Assembly: GCF_022347745.1 (NCBI RefSeq)
Contig: NZ_JAKRGC010000012.1
Location: 1-56,110 of the forward strand
Direction: 5' to 3'
DNA length: 56,110 nt
Origin: Streptomyces sp. OfavH-34-F
Lineage (GTDB): Bacteria > Actinomycetota > Actinomycetes > Streptomycetales > Streptomycetaceae
The notes beneath the pieces were generated by a model. That model was not told the DNA's origin. It saw only the letters and a program-made list of their open reading frames with translations, and searched no databases. Shown here one piece after another: positions 7,750-16,418 of the stretch. Numbering within the stretch: the first letter of the stretch is position 1; each line of letters starts with the position of its first letter. Made by a program: the position numbers and the translations under genes.

Positions 7750-10025
7750 CGCCGCTCCCCTCCGGTCAGTTCGGTGACGGCGGCGTCCTCGGCGCGCTCC
7801 TCGACGAGGGCGGCGAGCGCGGTGAGGTCCGGGGCGTCCAGCAGTTCTTCGAGGGTGACGTCGACGTCGAGGGCGTCGAGGATCTGGTACTGGAGGGTGA
7901 CGGCCTGGAGCGAGCCGGTGCCGAGGGCGGTCAGGCTCCGGCCGGCGACGGCCTGGTCGTCGGGCAGGCTCAGCAGGGTCCGTACGAGTCCGCCGAGCCA
8001 GTCCAGCAGGCGCGGGGCCGGGGCCTCGGCGGAGGCGGGGGCCGGGGTGCCGGTGCGGACGAAGAAGACGGCCTCGGCGAGGTGGATGTCGCTGCCCGGG
8101 GCGACGAGATCGACCGTGCGCGGCCAGTCGGCGGGCTCGGGCATGGAGAGCGCGGCGGCCAGCCGGCCGGCGAACCGGGGCATGATCGGCGCGGCGACCC
8201 GGGCGAGCAGCCGGGCGGCGGCGAGTTCGAGGGCGGTGGCGGTGCGCGCCTCGCTCTCCCAGCCGGGCGTCTCGGCGAGCAGGCCCTCCTTGCGGGAGAA
8301 GCGCACGGTGTCCTCGACGATGCCGTCGAGTTCGGCGGCGGCCTCGTTGAGCGAGAAGCCCTCGGAGCCGAGGCTGGCGGAGACGGCGTCGAGCCGGTTG
8401 CCGAGGCGGCCGAGGAAGGCGGAGTGCTCGGGCGTCCAGGTCCCGGCGTCGGGGGCGGTGCCGCCGTAGTGCTTGGTGATCCGGGTGCCCAGGTCGTTCA
8501 GCCAGTTCTGCCAGGTGCCGATGAGGGTGTTCTCCAGGGTCGCCTCGTACGCGGCGCGCTGGAAGTTGGTGCGCTCCGCCTCGGGGCGGGTGCGGGAGAG
8601 GAAGTAGCGGACGGCGTCCACCGTGTCCGGGCCGAGGATCTCCTTGCCCCAGATGGCGTGGCGGCGGCTGGTGGAGAACTTCTGGCCCTCCAGCAGGTAG
8701 AACTCGTTGACGTGGTAGTCGATGTCCGGCTTCCACCCGGGGAACGCCAGCTCGTACAGGGTCGGGTAGAGGATGGCGTGGTAGAAGCTGTTGTCGTAGC
8801 CGAAGAAGTGGACGACCTTCCAGTCCTGCTCCGGTGCGGCGGCCTGCCAGCTCTCGCCGAGGCGGGCGCCCAGTGCCTGGATGCCGTAGAGGAAGCCGTA
8901 GGACATCTCGGGCCACACCCAGATGACCTGTCCGTCGACGTCCCGCTCGGCCGGGGGGACGCCCCAGGCGGAGGGGTGGCTGACCGGGATGTCGAGGCTC
9001 GGCCGGCTGAACAGGCGGTCGGTGAGTTCGCGCAGCCGGGCCGGGACGCGGCCGAGGCGGTGGTGGGCGTCGAGCGTGGCGCGGAACTCGTGCAGCGGCA
9101 GCGACCAGCGCGAGATCCTGCCGGTGCGCGGCGCGGCCGGGGAGTCGGCGGAGACCGGGTCCGTCAGGTCGGTGACGACGTTGGGCTCGCCGCACTGCTC
9201 GCAGATGTTGCCGCCGGCGCCCGAACCGCAGCCGGGGCAGCCGCCCTTGACGTCCACCTCGTACAGGTAGCGGCCGGTCTCCGCGTCGAACAGGGCGTCC
9301 GCCTCGGTGACCGTGACCCGGCCGGAGGAGACCACCCGGGAGAAGAAGTCCTGGAGGCCGGTGCGGTACTCGGGGGCGGTGTCGGTGACGGTGTACTGGT
9401 CGAGCGGGATGTCCATCAGTTCCAGCGTCCTGGCGATCTCGGCGCTGTAGTGGGCGGCGGCCTCGGCAGGCTCCACCCCGTCCGCGGCCGCCGCGGCGAC
9501 CACGTAGCTCTGGTAGTCGTCGCTGCCGGTCAGGTGCCAGGCCCTGGTGCCGTTCATCCGCTGGTGGCGTACGAAGACGTCGGCGCCCAGGTACGGCCCG
9601 GACAGGTGGCCCAGGTGGAGGTCGCCGTTGGGGGTGGGCGGCGTGGAGAAGACGAAGACGGGCCGGTCGCCGAAGCTCTTGCGCTCGGGGTTCAGCGCCG
9701 AGGTCAGCGCCCGCCCGGCGTCCCGCCAGTACTGGGTGAAGAAGACCAGGTCGGTGTCGCCGGTGTTCTCCAGGACGTGGGACTCGAACGGTTCGAAGAG
9801 GACGACCGTGCCGGGGGCGGCGGGGTGGCGCCGGCCGTCGACGACGAGTTCGCCGCTGCCGCGCACGATCACGAAGAACTCGGTCTCGTCGTGCTGGTGG
9901 CTGTCGGAGGCGGCACCGGGCGCGACCCGGCCCCAGCCGGCGCCGACGCCCAGGCCGGGCACGTCGCTCATGTCGATGCCGAATGCCTCGCTGAGCACGT
10001 TGTCGTCGTACGTGTTGATGATCAC
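7746..10025 (-). CDS. Hydrazine synthetase-like protein: cupin + MetRS-like + carrier domain (Spb40-type)
   Basis: 759 residues. Residues 20-100 are a cupin with metal ligands H43, H45, E49 and H83. Residues 120-650 are a class I aminoacyl-tRNA-synthetase fold of MetRS type, with HLGH at 137-140 for HIGH, a Cys4 zinc knuckle (C263, C266, C275, C278) and KFSTS at 449-453 for KMSKS. Residues 670-745 resemble a carrier domain with Ser705 in GTGSLQAV. In the s56-p1 pathway the cupin-MetRS protein Spb40 forms the N-N bond between N6-hydroxylysine and glycine using ATP. The neighbouring hydroxylase and FAD oxidase support the same role here. The GTG start at 10025 overlaps the oxidase stop (GTGA) and gives a complete cupin. 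The fused carrier domain is unexpected. Confidence 0.9.
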   Translation of the reverse strand: MIINTYDDNVLSEAFGIDMSDVPGLGVGAGWGRVAPGAASDSHQHDETEFFVIVRGSGELVVDGRRHPAAPGTVVLFEPFESHVLENTGDTDLVFFTQYWRDAGRALTSALNPERKSFGDRPVFVFSTPPTPNGDLHLGHLSGPYLGADVFVRHQRMNGTRAWHLTGSDDYQSYVVAAAAADGVEPAEAAAHYSAEIARTLELMDIPLDQYTVTDTAPEYRTGLQDFFSRVVSSGRVTVTEADALFDAETGRYLYEVDVKGGCPGCGSGAGGNICEQCGEPNVVTDLTDPVSADSPAAPRTGRISRWSLPLHEFRATLDAHHRLGRVPARLRELTDRLFSRPSLDIPVSHPSAWGVPPAERDVDGQVIWVWPEMSYGFLYGIQALGARLGESWQAAAPEQDWKVVHFFGYDNSFYHAILYPTLYELAFPGWKPDIDYHVNEFYLLEGQKFSTSRRHAIWGKEILGPDTVDAVRYFLSRTRPEAERTNFQRAAYEATLENTLIGTWQNWLNDLGTRITKHYGGTAPDAGTWTPEHSAFLGRLGNRLDAVSASLGSEGFSLNEAAAELDGIVEDTVRFSRKEGLLAETPGWESEARTATALELAAARLLARVAAPIMPRFAGRLAAALSMPEPADWPRTVDLVAPGSDIHLAEAVFFVRTGTPAPASAEAPAPRLLDWLGGLVRTLLSLPDDQAVAGRSLTALGTGSLQAVTLQYQILDALDVDVTLEELLDAPDLTALAALVEERAEDAAVTELTGGERR

Positions 10026-11095
10026 GAGTGGTCGTCCTTCCGGGGCGACGGGGAAAGGAGCAGCTGGGCGGTCTCCGCCGCGATGGCGGGGGCCAGCCGG
10101 TAGCCGGAGCCGCTGGCGCCGCCCGCGAACACCACCCGGCCGTCGGCCGTGAGCGGGTGGACGAGCGGTTCGAGGCCGGGCCCGTACGCGTCGCAGAAGA
10201 CGCGCCCGGAGACGCAGTGCGCGGCCAGCTGGGGGGCGTAGCGGTCCAGGACGGCCAGGGCGGCGTCCCGGTCGGCGGACGTCAGGCTCACCGGGACGGT
10301 GTCCGGGTCGACGTCCCATTCCTGGCAGGTGTAGCTGAACAGCCAGTGCCCGCGGTCGTGGTACGGCAGCAGGAAGGCGTCCTCGTCCTGGAAGACCACC
10401 GCCCGGTCGTCCGCGCGGGGCGGGATCTCGATGTGCAGGGCGACGATCTTCTTCACCCGGACCCCGAGCGGGGCCACGAGGTCCTTCCAGGCGGGGGCGG
10501 CGAGCCAGGGCCCGGGGGCGAGGACCACCCGGCCGGCGTTCAGCACGGCGCCCGTGCCCAGGGCGATGTCCACGGACCCGGTGCCGGGGGTGACCGCGGT
10601 GACCTCGACCCCTTCCCGGATCTCCGCGGTGCGGCGCAGGTCGCGGGCGAGGAGCTGGGTGAGGGCGTGGACGTCCGCGTACTGGCAGCCGTCGCCCTCC
10701 CAGGCCGCGGTGCCCTCGGGGAGCACGGCGATCTTGCCGGCCACCTCGGGCACGGGCCGCAGCCGGGCCTGCGGCAGGTAGACCGTACGCAGCCGCTCCC
10801 CGGCGGACGCGGGCGCCACCACCGTCATGTCCAGGGCGTGCACGGGCAGTTCGGGGCGGGCCGCCTTGAGCGCGGCGTAGTGCTCCTGGCTGTGGGCGGC
10901 CATCGCGCGGACCCGCTGCGAGGCGCCGCGCGGGAAGTGCAGTCCGGCCGAGCGCCGGGTGGCGCCGCCGGCGACGGCGTCCCGTTCCAGGACCACCAGG
11001 CGGGTGTGCGGGGCGCGGGCGAGGATCTCCCCGGCGACGGTGAGACCGATCACCCCGCCCCCGACGACGGCGACGTCGCAGGCCGGCGCGGTCAT
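10022..11095 (-). CDS. FAD-dependent amine oxidase, DAO/DadA family (Spb39-like)
   Basis: 357 residues with an N-terminal Rossmann FAD motif VVGGGVIGLTVAGEI and the second FAD segment GGASGSGYRLAPAIA near the C-terminus, typical of glycine oxidase/D-amino-acid oxidase relatives. In s56-p1 the equivalent Spb39 oxidises the C-N bond of the lysine-hydrazine adduct, giving hydrazinoacetic acid and 2-aminoadipate 6-semialdehyde. It overlaps its upstream (hydroxylase) and downstream (hydrazine synthetase) neighbours by four bases each, so all three are made from one coupled message. Function is assigned from family and order; the actual adduct depends on the amino acid used by the synthetase. Confidence 0.87.
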   Translation of the reverse strand: MTAPACDVAVVGGGVIGLTVAGEILARAPHTRLVVLERDAVAGGATRRSAGLHFPRGASQRVRAMAAHSQEHYAALKAARPELPVHALDMTVVAPASAGERLRTVYLPQARLRPVPEVAGKIAVLPEGTAAWEGDGCQYADVHALTQLLARDLRRTAEIREGVEVTAVTPGTGSVDIALGTGAVLNAGRVVLAPGPWLAAPAWKDLVAPLGVRVKKIVALHIEIPPRADDRAVVFQDEDAFLLPYHDRGHWLFSYTCQEWDVDPDTVPVSLTSADRDAALAVLDRYAPQLAAHCVSGRVFCDAYGPGLEPLVHPLTADGRVVFAGGASGSGYRLAPAIAAETAQLLLSPSPRKDDHS

Positions 11096-12414
11096 CGGGC
11101 GGTCCAGGCGGCGTTGGTGGCGGGCGACTTGGCGGACCACTCGATGAAGGAGGCCAGCTGCTCGTCGCTGCGCACCCCGCACAGCCGGTCCGCGATGCGC
11201 AGGCTGCGCCAGGCGTTGAGGCTGAGGTTGGGGTCGGCGAGGCCGCGCTGTCCGCGCGCCGCGTTCTGGACGAAGATGTTGCGGTCGGCCGGGCCGTCCC
11301 AGCGGACCGCGAAGTCCTCGTCGATGCGCAGTTCGTCGCCGTCGCGCTCCAGCCGGTCGGCGAGGGGGGCGAGGAAGTCCATCCGGGCGGGCCGGAAGCC
11401 GGTGGCCCAGACGATGACGTCGGCGTCGAAGTGTTCGGCGGGTGCGCCGGGCGCGTCGTTGTGGTGGACGGTCAGGTCCCAGCCGCCGAGCGGGTTCTCC
11501 GCGACGCCGACGACGTCCCGGTTGGGGTGCAGTCCGACGAGGTCGCGGTCGCCCTCCACGAAGCGGTGGACGTAGACGGCCTGGTAGACGTCGCGCAGGG
11601 TGGACTCGGAGATGCCGTCGCTGCTGAGGACGTGCTGGGCGTTGAAGGTGGCGCGGGCCTGCGGGTCCAGACCGTAGAAGTAGTCCGAGTGGGAGGGCAT
11701 GTAGTAGTCGTTGGTGAACGGCGAGTCGTCGATCGGGAAGTAGTTGCGGCGGCGCGAGATCCAGGAGACGCGGCGCGGGCGCTCCTGGCCGGACCGGGAG
11801 ATCAGGTCGAGGAACGCCTCGGCGCCGGACTGCCCGCCGCCGACCACGACGACCCGCTTGCCGCCCAGGTCGCGGGCGGCGGCGACGTAGTCGTTGACGT
11901 GGAACTGGGTGGGGCCCGGGGTGCCCTGCGGCGGTATCCAGGGCTGGTTGCCGACGCCGACGACGATGTTGTCGGCGGTGAGCGTGCGGCGGTCGGTGCG
12001 CAGGGTGAAGACCTCGTCGAAGCCGACCTCGCGCACCGTCTCGCCGAAGACGACGTTCGGGTTGCGCCGGGAGGCCCAGGCCAGGTAGTTGCGGAACTCC
12101 AGCCGCGGTACGTCGGCGAACTGGGCGTTCAGGAAGTGGTAGACCCGGCCCTGGTCGTGCAGGTAGGACAGGAACGAGAACGGGCTCTGCGGGTCGGCGA
12201 GGCTGACCAGGTCCTTGAACATGGAGACCTGGAGGGTGGCGCCCGGTATCTGCTGGTTGTCGTGCCAGCCGAACGCCTCTTTGCGGTCGATGAAGAGGTT
12301 GTCGACGTCGGGGCGGCCGTGGAGCAGGGAGGCCAGGCTGAGGTTCGCGGGCCCCACTCCGATGCCGACGCAGCGGTAGTGGCCGGTCCCGGAACGGGCG
12401 TGATCGGTACTCAT
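11092..12414 (-). CDS. L-lysine N6-monooxygenase (IucD/SidA family, Spb38-like)
   Basis: 440 residues. The FAD site GIGVGPANLSLASL is at about 18-31, the NADPH site VVVGGGQSGAEAFLDL lies in mid-protein, and the C-terminal ATGFRP and NLSLNAWRS motifs are typical of siderophore-type N-hydroxylating monooxygenases. These enzymes hydroxylate the side-chain amine of lysine or ornithine. No siderophore synthetase (IucA-type, or NRPS with hydroxamate logic) lies nearby, whereas the next two genes match the hydrazine-forming partners, so lysine is the likely substrate. The ATG at 12414 has an AAGGAG ribosome-binding site eight bases upstream and lies 95 bases from the MFS gene, so a promoter may be present there. 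Confidence 0.93.
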   Translation of the reverse strand: MSTDHARSGTGHYRCVGIGVGPANLSLASLLHGRPDVDNLFIDRKEAFGWHDNQQIPGATLQVSMFKDLVSLADPQSPFSFLSYLHDQGRVYHFLNAQFADVPRLEFRNYLAWASRRNPNVVFGETVREVGFDEVFTLRTDRRTLTADNIVVGVGNQPWIPPQGTPGPTQFHVNDYVAAARDLGGKRVVVVGGGQSGAEAFLDLISRSGQERPRRVSWISRRRNYFPIDDSPFTNDYYMPSHSDYFYGLDPQARATFNAQHVLSSDGISESTLRDVYQAVYVHRFVEGDRDLVGLHPNRDVVGVAENPLGGWDLTVHHNDAPGAPAEHFDADVIVWATGFRPARMDFLAPLADRLERDGDELRIDEDFAVRWDGPADRNIFVQNAARGQRGLADPNLSLNAWRSLRIADRLCGVRSDEQLASFIEWSAKSPATNAAWTAR

Positions 12415-12509
12415 GCGGTGCTCTCCTTCGGGGCGTGCCGGCGGCTGACCGGCCGAGACGTGCTGATGAATGAGGGCGGTACACATGCGGTGGGTGGTGT
12501 CACGGCGGT

Positions 12510-13829
12510 TCATGCCTGCGCGGAGGTCGGCTCCCGGTTCGCGTCCGGCGCCGGTGTCGGAGCCCCGGCGGGCGGGGGTGGTCCGGGCCGGCGTACGGCG
12601 ATGAGCCCGAGGACGGTCGCGAGGAGCGAGCCCAGGGCGACGACGGGCCAGACGAGGCCGTCGAGGCGGAGGAACAGCCAGCTGCCGGCCATCGGGCCGA
12701 CGGCGGTGCCGAGGCCGAACATGAACTGGAAGCTGCCGATGTAGCGGGACCGCAGCCGGGCGGGTCCGGCGTTGGCGGGGTAGGCGAAGACCGCGGGGCC
12801 GCCGATGATCTCGCCGATGGACCAGATGAGCGTCCCGGCGACCACGGCCGCGGGGCCGATGGGCAGTCCGTAGAAGGCGACTCCGGCGCCGACGAGGGCG
12901 AAGCCCAGGCCGATCGTCACCTTCAGCGGCCACTCCTGCGAGAGCTTGGTGAGCAGCAGCTCGAAGGCGATGACGATGAACCCGTTGAGGGAGACGGCGA
13001 AGGTGTACCAGAAGAGCGCCAGCCCCTCGTCCTTCATGTACAGCGGCAGCGTGGACAGGTACTGCATGTACACGGCCGCGTGGCAGAAGGCGGCGACCAG
13101 GTAGAGCAGGTAGCGGCGGTCCCGGATCACCGCCGCGTACCCGGCCGGCGCCTCGTCCGGGTCCGGCGCGGTCCCGGCCGGGGCGGGTTTCACCCGGGCG
13201 GGCAGGGTCCACCGGGCGAAGGCCGCGTAGACCAGGGCGATGGCGGCCTCGCCCCAGAACAGCAGGGTGTAGCCGTGGCCGCCCGCGTTGTAGAGGGCGA
13301 AGCCGACCAGCGGTGCGGCGGTCGCGCCCACGTTGAGGCCGAACCGGTACATCGCGAAGATCATGACCTGGCGGTTCTCGGCGGTCAGTTCGGCCAGCAG
13401 GGTCGCGGAGGCGGGCCGGAAGAGCTGGGCGCCGAGGCTCACCAGGGCGATCGCGGCGAGCAGGGTCGGGAAGTCGGGTACGTAGAGCAGGGCGGCCGTC
13501 AGGACGCTGGTGCTGCCCATCGAGACGACGGTGGCGTTGCGGACGCCCATCCGGTCCGCCAGGGTGCCGCCGATGAGCGAGCCGACGACGGCCCCCGCCC
13601 CGTAGACGCCCAGGGCCAGGACGGTGTCGCCGCCCGAGTAGCCGCGGGCGGTCAGGAACAGGACGAGGAAGACCTGGAGGAAGCCGCTGAGGCGGTTGAC
13701 CAGGACCCCGGCCAGGACCGTCTTCACCGGGAGCGGCGCCTCGCGGAAGGTGCCCCAGACGGTGGCGGGCCCGGCCTCGTCGCCGGGGCCGGGGCCCGTG
13801 CGGGCGGCCCCGGCGTCGGTGTCAGCCAT
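12510..13829 (-). CDS. MFS transporter, probable product exporter
   Basis: 439 residues with about twelve hydrophobic segments and the MFS signature GGTLADRMGVRNAT between helices 2 and 3. The N-terminus is short and cytoplasmic, and the C-terminal tail is Pro/Ala-rich. Such drug/proton antiporters in clusters usually export the product or give self-resistance. Its start overlaps the stop of the ATP-grasp gene by eight bases, so it belongs to the same message. Substrate unknown. Confidence 0.9.
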   Translation of the reverse strand: MADTDAGAARTGPGPGDEAGPATVWGTFREAPLPVKTVLAGVLVNRLSGFLQVFLVLFLTARGYSGGDTVLALGVYGAGAVVGSLIGGTLADRMGVRNATVVSMGSTSVLTAALLYVPDFPTLLAAIALVSLGAQLFRPASATLLAELTAENRQVMIFAMYRFGLNVGATAAPLVGFALYNAGGHGYTLLFWGEAAIALVYAAFARWTLPARVKPAPAGTAPDPDEAPAGYAAVIRDRRYLLYLVAAFCHAAVYMQYLSTLPLYMKDEGLALFWYTFAVSLNGFIVIAFELLLTKLSQEWPLKVTIGLGFALVGAGVAFYGLPIGPAAVVAGTLIWSIGEIIGGPAVFAYPANAGPARLRSRYIGSFQFMFGLGTAVGPMAGSWLFLRLDGLVWPVVALGSLLATVLGLIAVRRPGPPPPAGAPTPAPDANREPTSAQA

Positions 13830-15186
13830 GCCCGTCCACCGCCCCGACGGTCAGTTTCACCGCGGCGCGGACCCGGCTCTCCAGGGCGTCCAGTTCCCCG
13901 GGGGTGGGGGCGTCGATGAGGAAGCTGACCGCCCGGTCGTCGGAGCTGGCCAGCGGCGCCAGCCGGGCGCCCTTGGGCTTGAGCACCAGCACGGCGCGCA
14001 GGGCGGCCGGCGCGTCGGCGGCGCCCGGGAGGATCTCCGGCCAGATCCCGCCCTCGCCGACCCAGACGGGGCTGATCCCCGGCCAGTCGACGGTGACGTC
14101 CTCCAGGACGCCGGGGGTGTGGTCGAGGTAGACCTGGCGGGCGAAGCGGCGCGGCCGCGGGTAGTCGACGCGCTCGCCCAGCGCGATCCGGACGATCTCC
14201 GGCTCCAGGGGGCTGCCGGTGGCCAGGTGGTAGAGCGCGAGCAGCCCGTCGCCGGGCGTCCGGGCGGCGACCTCCATCAGATACGCCCGCCCGTCGGTGC
14301 CCGTGCGCCACTCGGCGTGGGCGATGCCGTCGCGGAAGCCGAGCGTCCGCAGCAGCCGCCGGTTGGCGTCGAGCACGACGTCGTCCACGCCGGGGCGGGC
14401 GTTGGGGACGGAGTGCGACAGCTCCACGAAGGTGCGGGCGCCGGACTCGGTGGTCTCCTTGCCGGTGACCGAGGCGAAGACGATCTCACCGTCCTGCACC
14501 AGGCTCTCCACGGAGTACTCGCGGCCCTCGGCCTTCTGCTCGACGAGCAGCGTCTCGTACGCGGGATAGCCGGGCAGCGCGGCCCGCAGCGCCGCCGCGT
14601 CCGCCACCGTCACCACGCCCGAGCTGGAGTGCCGGGTCGCCGGCTTGACGACCACCGGGTACGGCAGCCCGTCCAGGGCGGCCTCCTCGCGCTCCCCGGG
14701 TGCGACAACCAGGGACGCCGGACTGAACTCGTCGGCGTACCAGCGCTGGAGGTACTTGCTGCGGCAGGCGCGGGTGGCCCGCAGTCCGGGGCCGCGCAGC
14801 CCGAGCACGTCGCCGAGCAGGCCGGTCGGCTCGACCAGCGTCTCGCCGACCGCGTACGCGCCGACGATCCGGTACGCGCGCCGCCAGTCGCGGGCGCGGG
14901 CGACGAAGCTCGGCAGGAACGAGCCCTCCTGGTCCAGGGAGCCGTCCACGAAGGCGATGTCGTCGAGCAGGGACGCCGGGTGCTCCGGGTCCTTGCGGGC
15001 GGCCTCCGCGACGTCGCGGTAGCCCGTGGGCGTGATGAGCAGGATCTTCAGGCCGCGCGCGGCGAGTTCGGTCAGGTAGCGGGGGTTGCGGCACACGACC
15101 CAGAAGGCGCCGGTGAGGACGAAGGCCGCGGGCGCGGCCTCGGTTCCGGCCTGGGCGGTGGCTCCGGGTTCGGTCGCGATCGTCAT
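13822..15186 (-). CDS. ATP-grasp ligase
   Basis: 454 residues. The central segment PYPVVVKPATRHSSSGV, then EGREYSVESLV and EVAARTPGDG, are the ATP- and Mg-binding elements of the ATP-grasp superfamily (carboxylate-amine or carboxylate-thiol ligases such as L-amino-acid ligases). These enzymes make acyl phosphates and join them to an amine. In this cluster it could form an amide or hydrazide bond, or attach an amino acid to the hydrazine product. It is translationally coupled with both neighbours (ATGA with the saccharopine dehydrogenase, 8-base overlap with the exporter). Superfamily is clear, substrate unknown. Confidence 0.87.
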   Translation of the reverse strand: MTIATEPGATAQAGTEAAPAAFVLTGAFWVVCRNPRYLTELAARGLKILLITPTGYRDVAEAARKDPEHPASLLDDIAFVDGSLDQEGSFLPSFVARARDWRRAYRIVGAYAVGETLVEPTGLLGDVLGLRGPGLRATRACRSKYLQRWYADEFSPASLVVAPGEREEAALDGLPYPVVVKPATRHSSSGVVTVADAAALRAALPGYPAYETLLVEQKAEGREYSVESLVQDGEIVFASVTGKETTESGARTFVELSHSVPNARPGVDDVVLDANRRLLRTLGFRDGIAHAEWRTGTDGRAYLMEVAARTPGDGLLALYHLATGSPLEPEIVRIALGERVDYPRPRRFARQVYLDHTPGVLEDVTVDWPGISPVWVGEGGIWPEILPGAADAPAALRAVLVLKPKGARLAPLASSDDRAVSFLIDAPTPGELDALESRVRAAVKLTVGAVDGHG

Positions 15187-16418
15187 GCGTCGGCTCCTCG
15201 GAAGGCGCGGGCGGAAGCGGGAAAGGTGGGGGAGAACGTGCTGACCAGGCCGTGCTCGTCCAGGAAGGCCAGCCAGTGGGCGGCCTCCCCGGCGGAGGCG
15301 GCGCGGTTCAGGCCGGGGGGCAGGGCGCCGGCCAGGAGGCGGGTGACGCCGTGGGCGAGCGGCAGCGACACGGTCCGCGCCATGGCGCTCTCCGTCGCGT
15401 CACCGGTCAGGTCCATCAGGTACGAGCCCTGCCAGTGCGCGCCGTCCGGGCCGCGCAGGCCCAGGGCGACGGAGAGCACGACGCGGTCGCGGTCGGCCTC
15501 GGTGGTCGGATGGCGCGCGGCCAGTTCCGCGGCGAGGGCCCGCATCCGTTCCTGGTCCCCGGTGCGGACCACGTCGAAGACCGGCGCCCAGGCGGCGTGC
15601 CAGCCGGCGTTGCGCAGGGTGCCCCGCACGAAGGTGTGCAGCCGCCAGCCCTCCGGGATGCCGTACTGGGCGACGAAGGGCAGGCTGTCGCGGTTCGGGT
15701 AGACCTCGAAGTCCTCGTCGCCCAGGTAGTGGGCGGCGGTGGCCTCCCAGGGCCGGGCGGTGGTCCTCTCGACGCCCTGCGCGATGTGCCGGGCGGGCGA
15801 GCCCAGGGCCGCGAGCACGCCGTAGGGCGCCCAGGAGAAGCGGTAGCGGAAGTCGTTGGGCACGGCGGGTATGCCGCCGCAGTACGAGGTGAAGACGACG
15901 GACTCCGCGGTGTCCCCGACCGCCTCGCGGGCCCGCGCCACCAGCCGGTGGGCCATCAGGTGGTCGATGCCCGGGTCGAGTCCGGCCTCGGTCAGCACCA
16001 CGAGCCCGGCCGCGGCGGCCCGCTCCGCGAGCCCGGCGATCTCGTCGGAGACGTAGCTGGTGCAGGCGAAGTGGGCGCGGCGGGCGACGGCGAGGCCCAG
16101 CAGCCGGGGGTGCTCGGTGGCGGGCAGCATGGACACGAGCACGTCCCCGGCGCCCACCGCGGCCTCCAGGGCCCCGTCGGCCAGGGCGCGGGGTTCGGCG
16201 CGGCCGGTCAGGCCCAGTGCGGCGAGCCGGTCGGCGGCGCGCTCGGCGGTGCGGTCCCACAGCAGGACCCGATCGGCCCGCGCGCACAGCAGCCCGAGGC
16301 CGCTGCGGCCGGTGGAGAGCCCGGTGCCCACCCAGTGGACGGTGCCGCTGGTGGGGGCCGGGGCGGCGGGTAACGGCGCGGTGGGCTCCGGGGAGGGGGA
16401 TATCGGCTCAGTGGGCAT
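15183..16418 (-). CDS. Saccharopine dehydrogenase (glutamate-forming, Lys9-like), with a TTA codon
   Basis: 411 residues with an N-terminal Rossmann domain (VHWVGTGLSTGRSG) and the C-terminal saccharopine-dehydrogenase fold, including YCGGIPA and FRYRFSWAPYGVL, segments typical of the enzyme linking 2-aminoadipate semialdehyde and glutamate as saccharopine. Together with the next upstream gene it could turn the semialdehyde released by the FAD oxidase back into lysine. Codon 16 (16371-16373) is TTA, so expression should depend on the bldA tRNA. The ATG at 16418 has an ideal AAGGAG site seven bases upstream, and no start lies between the TTA and the Rossmann motif, so the TTA is really translated. 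It overlaps the previous gene by 11 bases. Confidence 0.87.
   Translation of the reverse strand: MPTEPISPSPEPTAPLPAAPAPTSGTVHWVGTGLSTGRSGLGLLCARADRVLLWDRTAERAADRLAALGLTGRAEPRALADGALEAAVGAGDVLVSMLPATEHPRLLGLAVARRAHFACTSYVSDEIAGLAERAAAAGLVVLTEAGLDPGIDHLMAHRLVARAREAVGDTAESVVFTSYCGGIPAVPNDFRYRFSWAPYGVLAALGSPARHIAQGVERTTARPWEATAAHYLGDEDFEVYPNRDSLPFVAQYGIPEGWRLHTFVRGTLRNAGWHAAWAPVFDVVRTGDQERMRALAAELAARHPTTEADRDRVVLSVALGLRGPDGAHWQGSYLMDLTGDATESAMARTVSLPLAHGVTRLLAGALPPGLNRAASAGEAAHWLAFLDEHGLVSTFSPTFPASARAFRGADA

Noticed and set aside
4459..8469. Very long plus-strand frame (1336 codons) across the NRPS and hydrazine synthetase genes
   Set aside because: It runs opposite to clear domain-rich genes and has the Gly/Val/Asp-rich composition of a GC-biased shadow frame, without recognisable motifs.
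7746..10025. Reading the MetRS-like protein as a housekeeping methionyl-tRNA synthetase
   Set aside because: It carries an N-terminal cupin, a C-terminal carrier-like domain and an altered KMSKS (KFSTS), and lies between a lysine N-hydroxylase and an FAD oxidase, which fits the hydrazine synthetase family.
11092..12414. Siderophore hydroxamate pathway
   Set aside because: No hydroxamate-type synthetase, esterase or ferri-siderophore transporter is present; the partners match hydrazine formation.
13822..15186. D-Ala-D-Ala ligase or biotin carboxylase identity for the ATP-grasp gene
   Set aside because: Only the superfamily ATP-binding elements are seen; family-specific substrate motifs of those enzymes are lacking.
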